A stretch of DNA of 64,000 bases. Origin: Calliopsis andreniformis (lineage: Eukaryota > Arthropoda > Insecta > Hymenoptera > Andrenidae). Below, piece after piece: positions 38,028-51,420 of this stretch. The position numbers and the translations under genes are program-made. Position 1 is the stretch's first letter. Every line of letters begins with the position of its first letter. The notes beneath the pieces are model-generated. The model was not told the origin of the DNA, made no database searches, and worked only from the letters and a program-made list of their open reading frames with translations. The stretch covers positions 1,364,001-1,428,000 of the forward strand of contig NW_027480450.1 of assembly GCF_051401765.1 (NCBI RefSeq). The letters are read 5' to 3'.

Positions 38028-41000
38028 TCAATCCTCAATCCTCAAACCTCAATCCTCAATCCTCAATCTTCAATCCTCAATACTCAATCTTCAATCCTCA
38101 ATCGTCAATTCTCAATCCTCAATACTCAATCCTTAATCGTCAACCCTCAATCCCCAATCCTCAATCTACAATCCTCAATACTCAATCTTCTATCCTCAAT
38201 CCTCAATCCTCAATCCTCAATCCTCAATCCTCAGTCCTCAATTCTCAACCTTCGATCCTCAATACACAATCTTCAATCCTCAATCCTCAATACCCAATCC
38301 ACAATCTTCAATCCTCAGTCCTCAATCCTCAATTCTCAATCCGCAATCCTCAACCCTCAGACCGCAAACATTAATACTCAAACCTCAGCCCTCGTCCTCA
38401 ATCCACAACCCTCAATCCTCAATCCTTAATCTTCAATCATCAATATTCAATCTTCAGTCCTCAATCCTCAATACTCAACCCCAATCCTCAATGTTCAATC
38501 CTCAATACCCAATCCTCAATCTTCCATCCTCAATCCTCAACCCTCAATCCTCAATCCTCAGTCCTCAAACCTCAATCCTGAATCCTCAATCCTGAAACCT
38601 CAATCTTCAGCCCTGAGTCCTCAACAGTCAGTTGTCAATCCTCAGTCCTCAACAGAATATCCTCAATTCACAGTTTTCAATACTCAATACTCAATCGGCA
38701 ATCCTCAAATCTCTATCCACAAACATCAATTCTCATCACTCAACCCTCAACGCTCGGTCCCCAATCCTCAGTCTTCAACCCTCAATCCTCAATCCTCAAT
38801 CGTCAATCTTCAATCTTCAATCCTCAATACACAATCTTCAATCCTTAATCCTCAATCCTCAATCATCAATCCTCAATCCTCAATGGTCAGTCTTCAATCC
38901 TCAATACTCAATCTTCAATCCTCAATCCTCAATCCTCAATCCTCAATCCTCATTCTACAATCCTCAATTCCCAATCCTCAATCTTCAATCCTCAATCCTC
39001 AATCCTCAATTCTCAATCCTCAACCCTCAGTCCTCAGTCCTTAAGCCTCAATCCTCAGCTCTCGGCCCTCATCCTCAATCCTCAATCCTCAATCCTCAAC
39101 CCTCAACCTTCAATCCTCAATACTCAATCTGCAATCCTCAAATCTCTATCCACACACATCAATTCTCATAACTCAACCCTCAACGCTCAGTCCCCAATCC
39201 TCAATCTTCAGTCCTCAATCCTCAATCCTCAATCCTCAATCCTCAATCCTCAATCCTCAATCCTCAATCCTTAATCCTCAATCCTCAATCCTCAATCATC
39301 AATCCTCAATACACAATCCTCAATGTTCAATCCTCAATACCCAATCCTCAATCTTCAATCCTCAATCCTCAATCCTCAATCCTCAATCCTCAATCCTCAA
39401 TCCTCAATCCTTAATCCTCAATCCTCAATCCTCAATCATCAATCCTCAATACACAATCTTCAATCCTCAATCCACAATCCTCAATCCTCAATCCTCAATC
39501 CTCAATCCTCAATCATCAATCCTCCATCCTTAATCCTCAATCCTCAATCATCAATCATTAATCCTCAATGCACAATCTTCAATCCTCAATCCACAATCCT
39601 CAATCCTCAATTCTCAATCCTCAATCCTCAATCCTCAATCCTCAATCCTCAATCCCCAATCTTCAATCCTCAATTCTCAATCCTCAATCTTCAATCCTCA
39701 ATACTCAATCCTCAATCATCAATCCTCAATCCTCACTCTTCAATTCTCAATACCCAATCCACAATCTTCAATCCTCAATCCTCAATCCCCAATTCTCAAT
39801 CCTCAACCCTCAACCCTCAGACCGCAAACATTAATACTCAAACCTCAGTCCTCGTCCTCAGTCCACAACCCTCAATACTCAATCCTCAATCTTCAAGCAT
39901 CAATATTCAATATTCAATCCTCAATCCTCAATCCTCAATCCTCAATCCTCAATCCTCAATGTTCAATCCTCAATACCCAATCCTCAATCTTCAATCGTCA
40001 ATCCTCAATCCTCAATCCTCAATCCTCAATCCTCAATCCTTAATCCTCAATCCTGAATCCTCAATCTTCAGCCCTGAGTCCTCAACAGTCAGTTGTCAAT
40101 CCTCAGTTACCAACAGAATATCCTCAATTCACAGTTTTCAATACTCAATACTAAATCTGCAATCCTCAAATCTCTATCCACAAACATCAATTCTCATCAC
40201 TCAACCCTCAACGCTCAGTCCCCAATCCTCAATCTTCAATCCTCAATCCTCAATCCTCAATCGTCAATCTTCAATCTTCAATCCTCAATACTCAATCTTC
40301 AATCCTCAGACCCCAATCCTCAATCTTCAATCCTCAATTCTCAATCCTCAATCCTCAATCCTCAATCCTCAATATTCAATATTCAATCCTCAATACCCAA
40401 TCTTCAATCCTGAATACTCAACCCTCAATTCTCGATCCTCAATCCTCAATCCTCAATCTTCAATCCTCCATACTCAATCTTCAATACTCAATCCTCAATC
40501 CTCAATCCTCAATACTCAATCCTCAATCCTCAATCTTCAATCCTCAATACTCAATCTGCAATCCTCAATCCTCAATCCTCAATCCTCAATCCCCATTCTT
40601 CAATCCTCAATACCGAATCCCCAATCTTCAATCCTCAATCCTCAATCCTCAATTCTCAATACTCAATCTTCAATCATCAATATTGAATCTTCAATCCTCA
40701 ATCCTCGATCCTCAATCCTCAATGCTCAGCCCTCAATGTTCAATCCGCAATAACTAATCCTCAAATTTCAATCCTCAATCCACAATCCTCAATCCTCAAT
40801 CCTCAATCCTCAATCCTCAGCCCTCAAACCTCAATCCTGAATCCTCAATCCTGAATCCTCAATACCCAATCTTTAATCCTCAATCCTCAGTCCTCAAACC
40901 ACAATTCTGAAACCTCAATCCTGGATCCTCAATCTTCAATCCTCAATCTCCAACCCTCAATCTTCAATCCTCAATCCTCAATCCTCAATCCTCAATCTTC

Positions 41001-42167
41001 AATCCTCAATACTCAATATTCAATCCTCTATCCTCAATCCTCAATCCTCAATCCTCAATCCTCAATCCTCAATCCTCAATCCTCAATTTTCAATCCTCAA
41101 TACTCAATCTGCAATCCTCAATCCTCAATACCTCAATCCTCAATCCTCATTCTTCAATCCTCAGTACCGAATCCACAATCTTCAATCCTGAATCCTCAAT
41201 CCTCAATTCTCAGTCCTGAATCCTCAATCCTGAATCCTCAAGCTTCAGCCCTCAGTCCTCAACAATCAGTTGTCAATCCCCAATCGTCAATAGAATATCC
41301 TCAATTCACAGTTTTCAATACTCATTACTCAATTTGCAATCTTCAGATCTCTATCCACAAACATCAATTCTCATCACTCAACCCTCAATACTCAGTCACC
41401 AATCCTCAAGCTTCAAACCTAAATCCCCAATCCTCAATCATCAGTCCTCAATCTTCAATCCTCAATACTCAATCTTCAATCCTCAACCCTCAATCCTCAA
41501 TCCTCAATCACCAATCCTCAATCCTCAATCCTCAATCCTCTATCGTCAATCTTCAATCCTCAATCCTCAATCCTCAATCCTCAGTCCCCAAACCTCAATC
41601 CTGAATCCTCAATCCTGAATCCTCAATCTTCGGCCCTCAGTCCTCAACAATCAGTTGGCAATCCTCAATCCTCAATAGAATATCCTCAGTTCAGAGCTTT
41701 CAATTCGCAATACTCAATCTGCAATCTTCAAATCTCTATCCACAAACTACAATTCACATCACTCAACACTCAACACTCAGTCCCCAATCCTGAATCTTCA
41801 ATCCTCAATCCTCAATCCTCAATTCTCAATCCTCAACCCTCAGTCCTCAGTCCTTAAGCCTCAATCCTCAGCCCTCGGCCCTCATCCTCAATCCTCAATC
41901 CTCAATCCTCAATCCTCAACCTTCAATCCTCAATACTCAATCTGCAATCCTCAAATCTCTATCCACAAACATCAATTCTCATCACTCAACCCTCAACGCT
42001 CAGTCCCCAATCCTCAATCTTCAGTCCTCAATCCTTAATCCTCAATCGTCAATCTTCAACCTTCAATCCTCAATGCTCAATCTTCAATCGTCAATCCTCA
42101 ATACTCAATCTTCAATCCTCAAATCTCAACCCTCAATCCTCGATCCTGAACCCTCAATCCTCAATCT
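38028..42167 (+). repeat. 4.14-kb tandem unit, copy II second
   Basis: Equivalent of 10,004-14,143 at offset 28,024, with landmarks at 38622, 40083, 41260 and 41645. Confidence 0.84.
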
Positions 42168-43656
42168 TCAATCCTCAATACTCAATCTTCAACCCTCAAT
42201 CCTCAATCCTCAATCCTAAATCCTCATTCTTCAATCCTCAATACCCAATCCTCAATCTTCAATACTCAATCCTCAATCCTCAATCCTCAATCCTCAATCC
42301 TCAATCCTCAATCCTCAATCCTCAATCCTTAATACTCAATCCTCAATCCTCAATCATCAATACTCAATACTCAATCTTCAATCCTCAATCCTCAATCCTC
42401 AATTCTCAATCCTCAATCCTCAATCCTCAGAACTCAAACATCAATACTCAACCCTCAGTCCTCGTCCTGAATCCACAACACTCAATCCTCAATCCTCAAT
42501 CTTCAATCATCAATATTCAATCTTCAACACTCAATCCTCAATCCTCAATACTCAATCCTCAATCTTCAATCCTCAATACTCAATCTTCAATCCTCAATCC
42601 TCAGTCCTCAAACCTCAACTCTGAATCCTCAACCCTGAATCCTCAATCTTCAGCCCTGAGTCCTCAACAAACAGTTGTCAATCCTCAGTCCTCAACAGAA
42701 TATCATCAATTCACAGTTTTCAATACTCAATACTCAATCTGCAATCCTCAAATCTCTATCCACAAACATCAATTCTCATCACTCAACCCTCAACGCTCAG
42801 TCCCCAATCCTCAATCTTCAATCCTCAATCCCCAATCCTCAATCGTCAATCTTCAATACTCAATCCTCAATCCTCAATCTTCAATCCTCAATACTCAATC
42901 CTCAATCCTCAATCCTCAATCCTCATTCTTCAATTCTCAATACCCAATCCACAATCTTCAATCCTCAATCCTCAATCCTCAATTCTCAATCCTCAACCCT
43001 CAACCCTCAGACCGCAAACATTAATACTCACACCTCAGTCCTCGTCCTCAGTCCACAACCCTCAATACTCAATCCTCAATCTTCAAGCATCAATATTCAA
43101 TATTCAATCCTCAATCCTCAATCCTCAATCCTCAATCCTCAATCCTCAATGTTCAATCCTCAATACCCAATCCTCAATCTTCAATCGTCAATCCTCAATC
43201 CTCAATCCTCAATCCTCAATCCTCAATCCTTAATCCTCAATCCTGTATCCTCAATCTTCAGCCCTGAGTCCTCAACAGTCAGTTGTCAATCCTCAGTTAC
43301 CAACAGAATATCCTCAATTCACAGTTTTCAATACTCAATACTCAATCTGCAATCCTCAAATCTCTATCCACAAACATCAATTCTCATCACTCAACCCTCA
43401 ACGCTCAGTCCCCAATCCTCAATCTTCAATCCTCAATCCTCAATCCTCAATCGTCAATCTTCAACCTTCAATCCTCAATACTCAATCTTCAATCCTCAGA
43501 CCCCAATCCTCAATCCTCGATCCTCAATCCTCAATCCTCAATCTTCAACCTCAATACTCAATCTTCAATACTCAATCCTCAATCCTCAATCCTCAATCCT
43601 CATTCTTGAATCCTCAATACCCAATCCACAATCTTCAATCCTCAGTCCTCAATCCT
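39936..43656 (+). repeat. 3.7-kb unit, single copy in superblock II
   Basis: This unit aligns to both copy I units, at offsets 28,024 and 24,303. Landmarks are at 40083, 41260, 41645, 42665 and 43273. After it the series continues directly into the equivalent of 19,354, so the tandem duplication is missing here. Confidence 0.84.
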
Positions 43657-44122
43657 CAATTCTCAATCCTCAATCCTCAACCCTCAGACCGCAAACATTA
43701 ATACTCAAACCTCAGCCCTCGTTCTCAATCCACAACCCTCAATCCTCAATCCTTAATCTTCAATCATCAATATTCAATCTTCAATCCTCAATCCTCAATA
43801 CTCAATCCTCAATGCTCAATCCTCAATGTTCAATCCTCAATACCCAATCCTGAATCTTCAATCCTCAATCCTCAATCCTCAATCCTCAATCCTCAATCCT
43901 CAATCCTCAATCCTTAATCCTCAATCCTCAATCCTCAATCATCAATCCTCAATACACAATCCTCAATGTTCAATCCTCAATACCCAATCCTCAATCTTCA
44001 ATCCTCAATCCTCAATCCTCAATCCTCAATCCTCAATCCTCAATCCTCAATCCTTAATCCTCAATCCTCAATCCACAATCATCAATACTCAATACACAAT
44101 CTTCAATCCTCAATCCACAATC

Positions 44123-45072
44123 CTCAAACCTCAATTCTCAATCCTCAATCCTCAATCATCAGACCTCAAACCTCAATCCTCAACCCTCAGCCCTCATCCT
44201 CAATCCTCAATCTTCAATCCTCAATCCTCAATCCTCAATCCTCAATCTTCAATCCTCAATTCTCAATCCTCAATCTTCAATCCTCAATACTCAATCCTCA
44301 ATCCTCAATCCTCAATCCTCATTCTTCAATTCTCAATACCCAATCCACAATCTTCAATCCTCAATCCTCAATCCTCAATTCTCAATCCTCAATCCTCAAC
44401 CCTCAGACCGCAAACATTAATACTCAAACCTCAGTCCTCGTCCTCAGTCCACAACCCTCAATACTCAATCCTCAATCTTCAAGCATCAATATTCAATATT
44501 CAATCCTCAATCCTCAATCCTCAATCCCCAATCCTCAATCCTCAATGTTCAATCCTCAATACCCAATCCTCAATCTTCAATCCTCAATCCTCAATCCTCA
44601 ATCATCAATCCTCAATCCTCAATCCTCAATCCTCAATCCTTAATCCTCAATCCTGAATCCTCAACCTTCAGCCCTGAGTCCTCAACAATCAGTTGTCAAT
44701 CCTCAGTCACCAACAGAATATCCTCAATTCACAGTTTTCAGTACTCAATACTCAATCTGCAATCCTCAAATCTCTATCCACAAACATCAATTCTCATCAC
44801 TCAACCCTCAACGCTCAGTCCCCAATCCTCAATCTTCAATCCTCAATCCTCAATCCTCAATCGTCAATCTTCAATCTTCAATCCTCAATACTCAATCTTC
44901 AATCCTCAATCCTCAATCCTCAATCATCAATCCTCAATCCTCAATCGTCATCCTTCAATCCTCAATACTCAATCTTCAACCCTCAATCCTCAATCCTCAA
45001 TCCTCAATCCTCATTCTTCAATCCTCAATACCCAATCCTCAATCTTCAATCCTCAATCCTTAATCCTCAATT
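44123..45072 (+). repeat. 950-bp unit, single copy in superblock II
   Basis: Equivalent of 19,820-20,769 at offset 24,303, with its landmark at 44683. The next unit starts but is cut at about 45,192. Confidence 0.8.
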
Positions 45073-45185
45073 CTCAAACCTCAATTCTCAATCCTCAATC
45101 CTCAATCATCAGACCTCAAACCTCAATCCTCAACCCTCAGCCCTCATCCTCAATCCTCAATCTTCAATCCTCAATCCTCAATCCT

Positions 45186-45197
45186 CAATCCTCAATA
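45186..45197 (+). other. Junction of the 5,487-bp contraction in copy II
   Basis: Left of this point copy II matches copy I at offset 24,303 (to about 20,890). Right of it the offset is 18,816 (from about 26,375). Both parental sequences have CAATCCT units here, so the join has heptamer homology. It brings together the 950-bp region and the last 1,140-bp unit with its hybrid landmark at 45319. Confidence 0.78.
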
Positions 45198-46826
45198 CCC
45201 AATCCTCAATCTTCAATCCTCAATCCTCAATCCTCGATCATCAATCCTCAATCCTCAATCCTCAATCCTCAATCCTTAATCCTCAATCCTGAATCCTCAA
45301 TCTTCAGCCCTGAGTCCTCAACAATCAGTTGTCAATCCTCAGTCACCAACAGAATATCCTCAATTCACAGTTTTCAGTACTCAATACTCAATCTGCAATC
45401 CTCAAATCTCTATCCACAAACATCAATTCTCATCACTCACCCCTCAACGCTCGGTCCCCAATCCTCAGTCTTCAACCCTCAATCCTCAATCCTCAATCGT
45501 CAATCTTCAATCTTCAATCCTCAATACACAATCTTCAATCCTTAATCCTCAATCCTCAATCATCAATCCTCAATCCTCAATGGTCAGTCTTCAATCCTCA
45601 ATACTCAATCTTCAATCCTCAATCCTCAATCCTCAATCCTCAATCCTCATTCTACAATCCTCAATTCCCAATCCTCAATCTTCAATCCTCAATCCTCAAT
45701 TCTCAATCCTCAACCCTCAGTCCTCAGTCCTTAAGCCTCAATCCTCAGCCCTCGGCCCTCATCCTCAATCCTCAATCCTCAATCCTCAATCCTCAACCTT
45801 CAATCCTCAATACTCAATCTGCAATCCTCAAATCTCTATCCACAAACATCAATTCTCATAACTCAACCCTCAACGCTCAGTCCCCAATCCTCAATCTTCA
45901 GTCCTCAATCCTCAATCCTCAATCCTCAATCCTCAATCCTCAATCCTCAATCCTCAATCCTTAATCCTCAATCCTCAATCCTCAATCATCAATCCTCAAT
46001 ACACAATCCTCAATGTTCAATCCTCAATACCCAATCCTCAATCTTCAATCCTCAATCCTCAATCCTCAATCCTCAATCCTCAATCCACAATCCTCAATCC
46101 TTAATCCTCAATCCTCAATCCTCAATCATCAATCCTCAATACACAATCTTCAATCCTCAATCCACAATCCTCAATCCTCAATCCTCAATCCTCAATCCTC
46201 AATCCTCAATCCTCCATCCTTAATCCTCAATCCTCAATCATCAATCATTAATCCTCAATGCACAATCTTCAATCCTCAATCCACAATCCTCAATCCTCAA
46301 TTCTCAATCCTCAATCCTCAATCCTCAATCCTCAATCCTCAATCCCCAATCTTCAATCCTCAATTCTCAATCCTCAATCTTCAATCCTCAATACTCAATC
46401 CTCAATCCTCAATCCTCAATCCCCAATCCTCAATCGTCAATCTTCAATCTTCAATCCTCAATACTCAATCTTCAATCCTCAATTCTCAATCCTCAATCAT
46501 CAGTCCTCAATCCTCAATCTTCAGTCTTCAATCCTCAATACTCAATCTTCAATCCTCAATCCTCAATCCTCAATCCTCAATCCTCATTCTTCAATCCTCA
46601 ATACACAATCCTCAATCTTCAATCCTCAATCATCAATCCTCAGCCCTCAGCCCTCATCCTCAATCCTCAATATTCAATATTCAATCCTCAATACTCAATC
46701 TTCAATCCTCAATCCTCAACCCTCAATCCACGATCCTCAATCCTCAATCCTCAATCTTCAATCCTCAATACTCAATCTTCAATACTCAATCCTCAATCCT
46801 CAATCCTCAATCCTCGTTCTTCAATC

Positions 46827-49181
46827 GTCAATACCCAATCCACAATCTTCAATCCTCAGTCCTCAATCCTCAATTCTCAATCCTCAATCCTCAACCCTCA
46901 GACCGCGAACATTAATACTCAAACCTCAGCCCTCGTCCTCAATCCACAACCCTCAATCCTCAATCCTTAATCTTCAATCATCAATATTCAATCTTCAATC
47001 CTCAATCCTCAATACTCAATCCTCAATCCTCAATCCTCAATCCTCAATGTTCAATCCTCAATAACCAATCCTCAATCTTCAATCCTCAATCCTCAATCCT
47101 CAATCCTCAATCCTCAATCCTCAATCCTCAATCCTTAATCCTCAATCCTCAATCTTCAATCATCAATCCTCAATACACAATCTTCAATCCTCAATCCACA
47201 ATCCTCAATCCTCAATTCTCAATCCTCAATCCTCAATCCTCAATCCTCAATCCTCAATCCCCAATCTTCAATCCTCAATTCTCAATCCTCAATCTTCAAT
47301 CCTCAATACTCAATCCTCAATCCTCAATCCTCAATCCTCATTCTTCAATTCTCAATACCCAATCCACAATCTTCAATCCTCAATCCTCAATCCTCAATTC
47401 TCAATCCTCAACCCTCAACACTCAGACCATAAACATTAATACTCAAACCTCAGTCCTCGTCCTCAGTCCACAACCCTCAATACTCAATCCTCAATCTTCA
47501 AGCATCAATATTCAATATTCAATCCTCAATCCTCAATCCTCAATCCTCAATCCTCAATCCTCAATGTTCAATCCTCAATACCCAATCCTCAATCTTCAAT
47601 CGTCAATCCTCAACCCTCAATCCTCAATCCTCAATCCTCAATCCTTAATCCTTAATCCTCAATCCTGAATCCTCAATCTTCAGCCCTGAGTCCTCAACAG
47701 TCAGTTGTCAATCCTCAGTTACCAACGAAATATCCTCAATTCACAGTTTTCAATACTCAATACTCAATCTGCAATCCTCAAATCTCTATCCACAAACATC
47801 AATTCTCATCACTCAACCCTCAACGCTCAGTCCCCAATCCTCAATCTTCAATCCTCAATCCTCAATCCTCAATCGTCAATCTTCAATCTTCAATCCTCAA
47901 TACTCAATCTTCAATCCTCAGACCCCAATCCTCAATCTTCAATCCTCAATTCTCAATCCTCAATCCTCAATCCTCAATCCTCAATCCTCAATATTCAATA
48001 TTCAATCCTCAATACTCAATCTTCAATCCTGAATCCTCAACCCTCAATCCTCGATCCTCAATCCTCAATCCTCAATCTTCAATCCTCAATACTCAATCTT
48101 CAATACTCAATCCTCAATCCTCAATCCTCAATCCTCATTCTTCAATCCTCAATACCCAATCCACAATCTTCAATCCTCAGTCCTCAATCCTCAATTCTCA
48201 ATCCTCAATCCTCAACCCTCAGACCGCAAACATTAATACTCAAACCTCAGCCCTCGTCCTCAATCCACAACCCTCAATCCTCAATCCTTAATCTTCAATC
48301 ATCAATATTCAATCTTCAATCCTCAATCCTCAATACTCAATCCTCAATGCTCAATCCTCAATGTTCAATCCTCAATACCCAATCCTCAATCTTCAATCCT
48401 CAATCCTCAATCCTCAATCCTCAATCCTCAATCCTCAATCCACAATCCTCAATCCTTAATCCTCAATCCTCAATCCTCAATCATCAATCCTCAATACACA
48501 ATCTTCAATCCTCAATCCACAATCCTCAATCCTCAATCCTCAATCCTCAATCCTCAATCCTCAATCCTCCATCCTTAATCCTCAATCCTCAATCATCAAT
48601 CATTAATCCTCAATGCACAATCTTCAATCCTCAATCCACAATCCTCAATCCTCAATTCTCAATCCTCAATCCTCAATCCTCAATCCTCAATCCTCAATCC
48701 CCAATCTTCAATCCTCAATTCTCAATCCTCAATCTTCAATCCTCAATACTCAATCCTCAATCCTCAATCCTCAATCCCCAATCCTCAATCGTCAATCTTC
48801 AATCTTCAATCCTCAATACTCAATCTTCAATCCTCAATTCTCAATCCTCAATCATCAGTCCTCAATCCTCAATCTTCAGTCTTCAATCCTCAATACTCAA
48901 TCTTCAATCCTCAATCCTCAATCCTCAATCCTCAATCCTCATTCTTCAATCCTCAATACACAATCCTCAATCTTCAATCCTCAATCATCAATCCTCAGCC
49001 CTCAGCCCTCATCCTCAATCCTCAATATTCAATATTCAATCCTCAATACTCAATCTTCAATCCTCAATCCTCAACCCTCAATCCACGATCCTCAATCCTC
49101 AATCCTCAATCTTCAATCCTCAATACTCAATCTTCAATACTCAATCCTCAATCCTCAATCCTCAATCCTCGTTCTTCAATC
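46827..49181 (+). repeat. Partial superblock fragment, 2,355-bp tandem unit
   Basis: This segment begins like the superblock start and carries one landmark (47695). Near 48,361-48,437 it switches to sequence equivalent to about 46,080 (copy I about 27,270). The landmark at 47695 recurs at 50050 and the series at 46258 recurs at 48613, both 2,355 bp apart. The period is 337 heptamers minus 4 bp, matching the four 6-mer units I can find in it. It looks like a local tandem duplication of the superblock junction region placed between copies II and III. Confidence 0.85.
48361..48437 (+). other. Junction closing the 2,355-bp tandem fragment
   Basis: Up to the CAATGTT near 48,361 the series follows the superblock at offset 46,826 from copy I. 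By the CAATCCA unit near 48,434 it follows the series at about 46,084 shifted by 2,355. The join lies in the run of CAATCCT between them. Confidence 0.75.
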
Positions 49182-51420
49182 GTCAATACCCAATCCACAA
49201 TCTTCAATCCTCAGTCCTCAATCCTCAATTCTCAATCCTCAATCCTCAACCCTCAGACCGCGAACATTAATACTCAAACCTCAGCCCTCGTCCTCAATCC
49301 ACAACCCTCAATCCTCAATCCTTAATCTTCAATCATCAATATTCAATCTTCAATCCTCAATCCTCAATACTCAATCCTCAATCCTCAATCCTCAATCCTC
49401 AATGTTCAATCCTCAATAACCAATCCTCAATCTTCAATCCTCAATCCTCAATCCTCAATCCTCAATCCTCAATCCTCAATCCTCAATCCTTAATCCTCAA
49501 TCCTCAATCTTCAATCATCAATCCTCAATACACAATCTTCAATCCTCAATCCACAATCCTCAATCCTCAATTCTCAATCCTCAATCCTCAATCCTCAATC
49601 CTCAATCCTCAATCCCCAATCTTCAATCCTCAATTCTCAATCCTCAATCTTCAATCCTCAATACTCAATCCTCAATCCTCAATCCTCAATCCTCATTCTT
49701 CAATTCTCAATACCCAATCCACAATCTTCAATCCTCAATCCTCAATCCTCAATTCTCAATCCTCAACCCTCAACACTCAGACCATAAACATTAATACTCA
49801 AACCTCAGTCCTCGTCCTCAGTCCACAACCCTCAATACTCAATCCTCAATCTTCAAGCATCAATATTCAATATTCAATCCTCAATCCTCAATCCTCAATC
49901 CTCAATCCTCAATCCTCAATGTTCAATCCTCAATACCCAATCCTCAATCTTCAATCGTCAATCCTCAACCCTCAATCCTCAATCCTCAATCCTCAATCCT
50001 TAATCCTTAATCCTCAATCCTGAATCCTCAATCTTCAGCCCTGAGTCCTCAACAGTCAGTTGTCAATCCTCAGTTACCAACGAAATATCCTCAATTCACA
50101 GTTTTCAATACTCAATACTCAATCTGCAATCCTCAAATCTCTATCCACAAACATCAATTCTCATCACTCAACCCTCAACGCTCAGTCCCCAATCCTCAAT
50201 CTTCAATCCTCAATCCTCAATCCTCAATCGTCAATCTTCAATCTTCAATCCTCAATACTCAATCTTCAATCCTCAGACCCCAATCCTCAATCTTCAATCC
50301 TCAATTCTCAATCCTCAATCCTCAATCCTCAATCCTCAATCCTCAATATTCAATATTCAATCCTCAATACTCAATCTTCAATCCTGAATCCTCAACCCTC
50401 AATCCTCGATCCTCAATCCTCAATCCTCAATCTTCAATCCTCAATACTCAATCTTCAATACTCAATCCTCAATCCTCAATCCTCAATCCTCATTCTTCAA
50501 TCCTCAATACCCAATCCACAATCTTCAATCCTCAGTCCTCAATCCTCAATTCTCAATCCTCAATCCTCAACCCTCAGACCGCAAACATTAATACTCAAAC
50601 CTCAGCCCTCGTCCTCAATCCACAACCCTCAATCCTCAATCCTTAATCTTCAATCATCAATATTCAATCTTCAATCCTCAATCCTCAATACTCAATCCTC
50701 AATGCTCAATCCTCAATGTTCAATCCTCAATACCCAATCCTCAATCTTCAATCCTCAATCCTCAATCCTCAATCCTCAATCCTCAATCCTCAATCCTCAA
50801 TCCTCAATCCTTAATCCTCAATCCTCAAGCCTCAATCATCAATCCTCAATACACAATCCTCAATGTTCAATCCTCAATACCCAATCCTCAATCTTCAATC
50901 CTCAATCCTCAATCCTCAATCCTCAATCCTCAATCCTCAATCCTCAATCCTTAATCCTCAATCCTCAATCCTCAATCATCAATCCTCAATACACAATCTT
51001 CAATCCTCAATCCACAATCCTCAAACCTCATTTCTCAATCCTCAATCCTCAATCATCAGACCTCAAACCTCAATCCTCAACCCTCAGCCCTCATCCTCAA
51101 TCCTCAATCTTCAATCCTCAATCCTCAATCCTCAATCCTCAATCTTCAATCCTCAATTCTCAATCCTCAATCTTCAATCCTCAATACTCAATCCTCAATC
51201 CTCAATCCTCAATCCTCATTCTTCAATTCTCAATACCCAATCCACAATCTTCAATCCTCAATCCTCAATCCTCAATTCTCAATCCTCAATCCTCAACCCT
51301 CAGACCGCAAACATTAATACTCAAACCTCAGTCCTCGTCCTCAGTCCACAACCCTCAATACTCAATCCTCAATCTTCAAGCATCAATATTCAATATTCAA
51401 TCCTCAATCCTCAATCCTCA

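Larger units (their letters stand above)
28018..46826 (+). repeat. Higher-order superblock, copy II (contracted, 18,809 bp)
   Basis: This copy is collinear with copy I at offset 28,017, then 28,024 after about 35,110, then 24,303 after the 3.7-kb region, and finally 18,816 and 18,809 after about 45,195 and 45,690. The first large step (3,721 bp) is the absence of the second 3,721-bp tandem unit. The second (5,487 bp) removes the material equivalent to about 20,890-26,375 of copy I. The two 7-bp steps are gain and loss of single heptamers in runs and cancel. Thus 28,017 minus 18,809 equals 3,721 plus 5,487 exactly. Whether copy II lost these or copy I gained them cannot be told from two copies. 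Confidence 0.88.

Noticed and set aside
28018..46826. A transposon or integrated element as the cause of the 3,721-bp and 5,487-bp length differences
   Set aside because: The extra sequence is itself heptamer array and a tandem copy of its neighbours. There are no terminal inverted repeats, target-site duplications or transposase.
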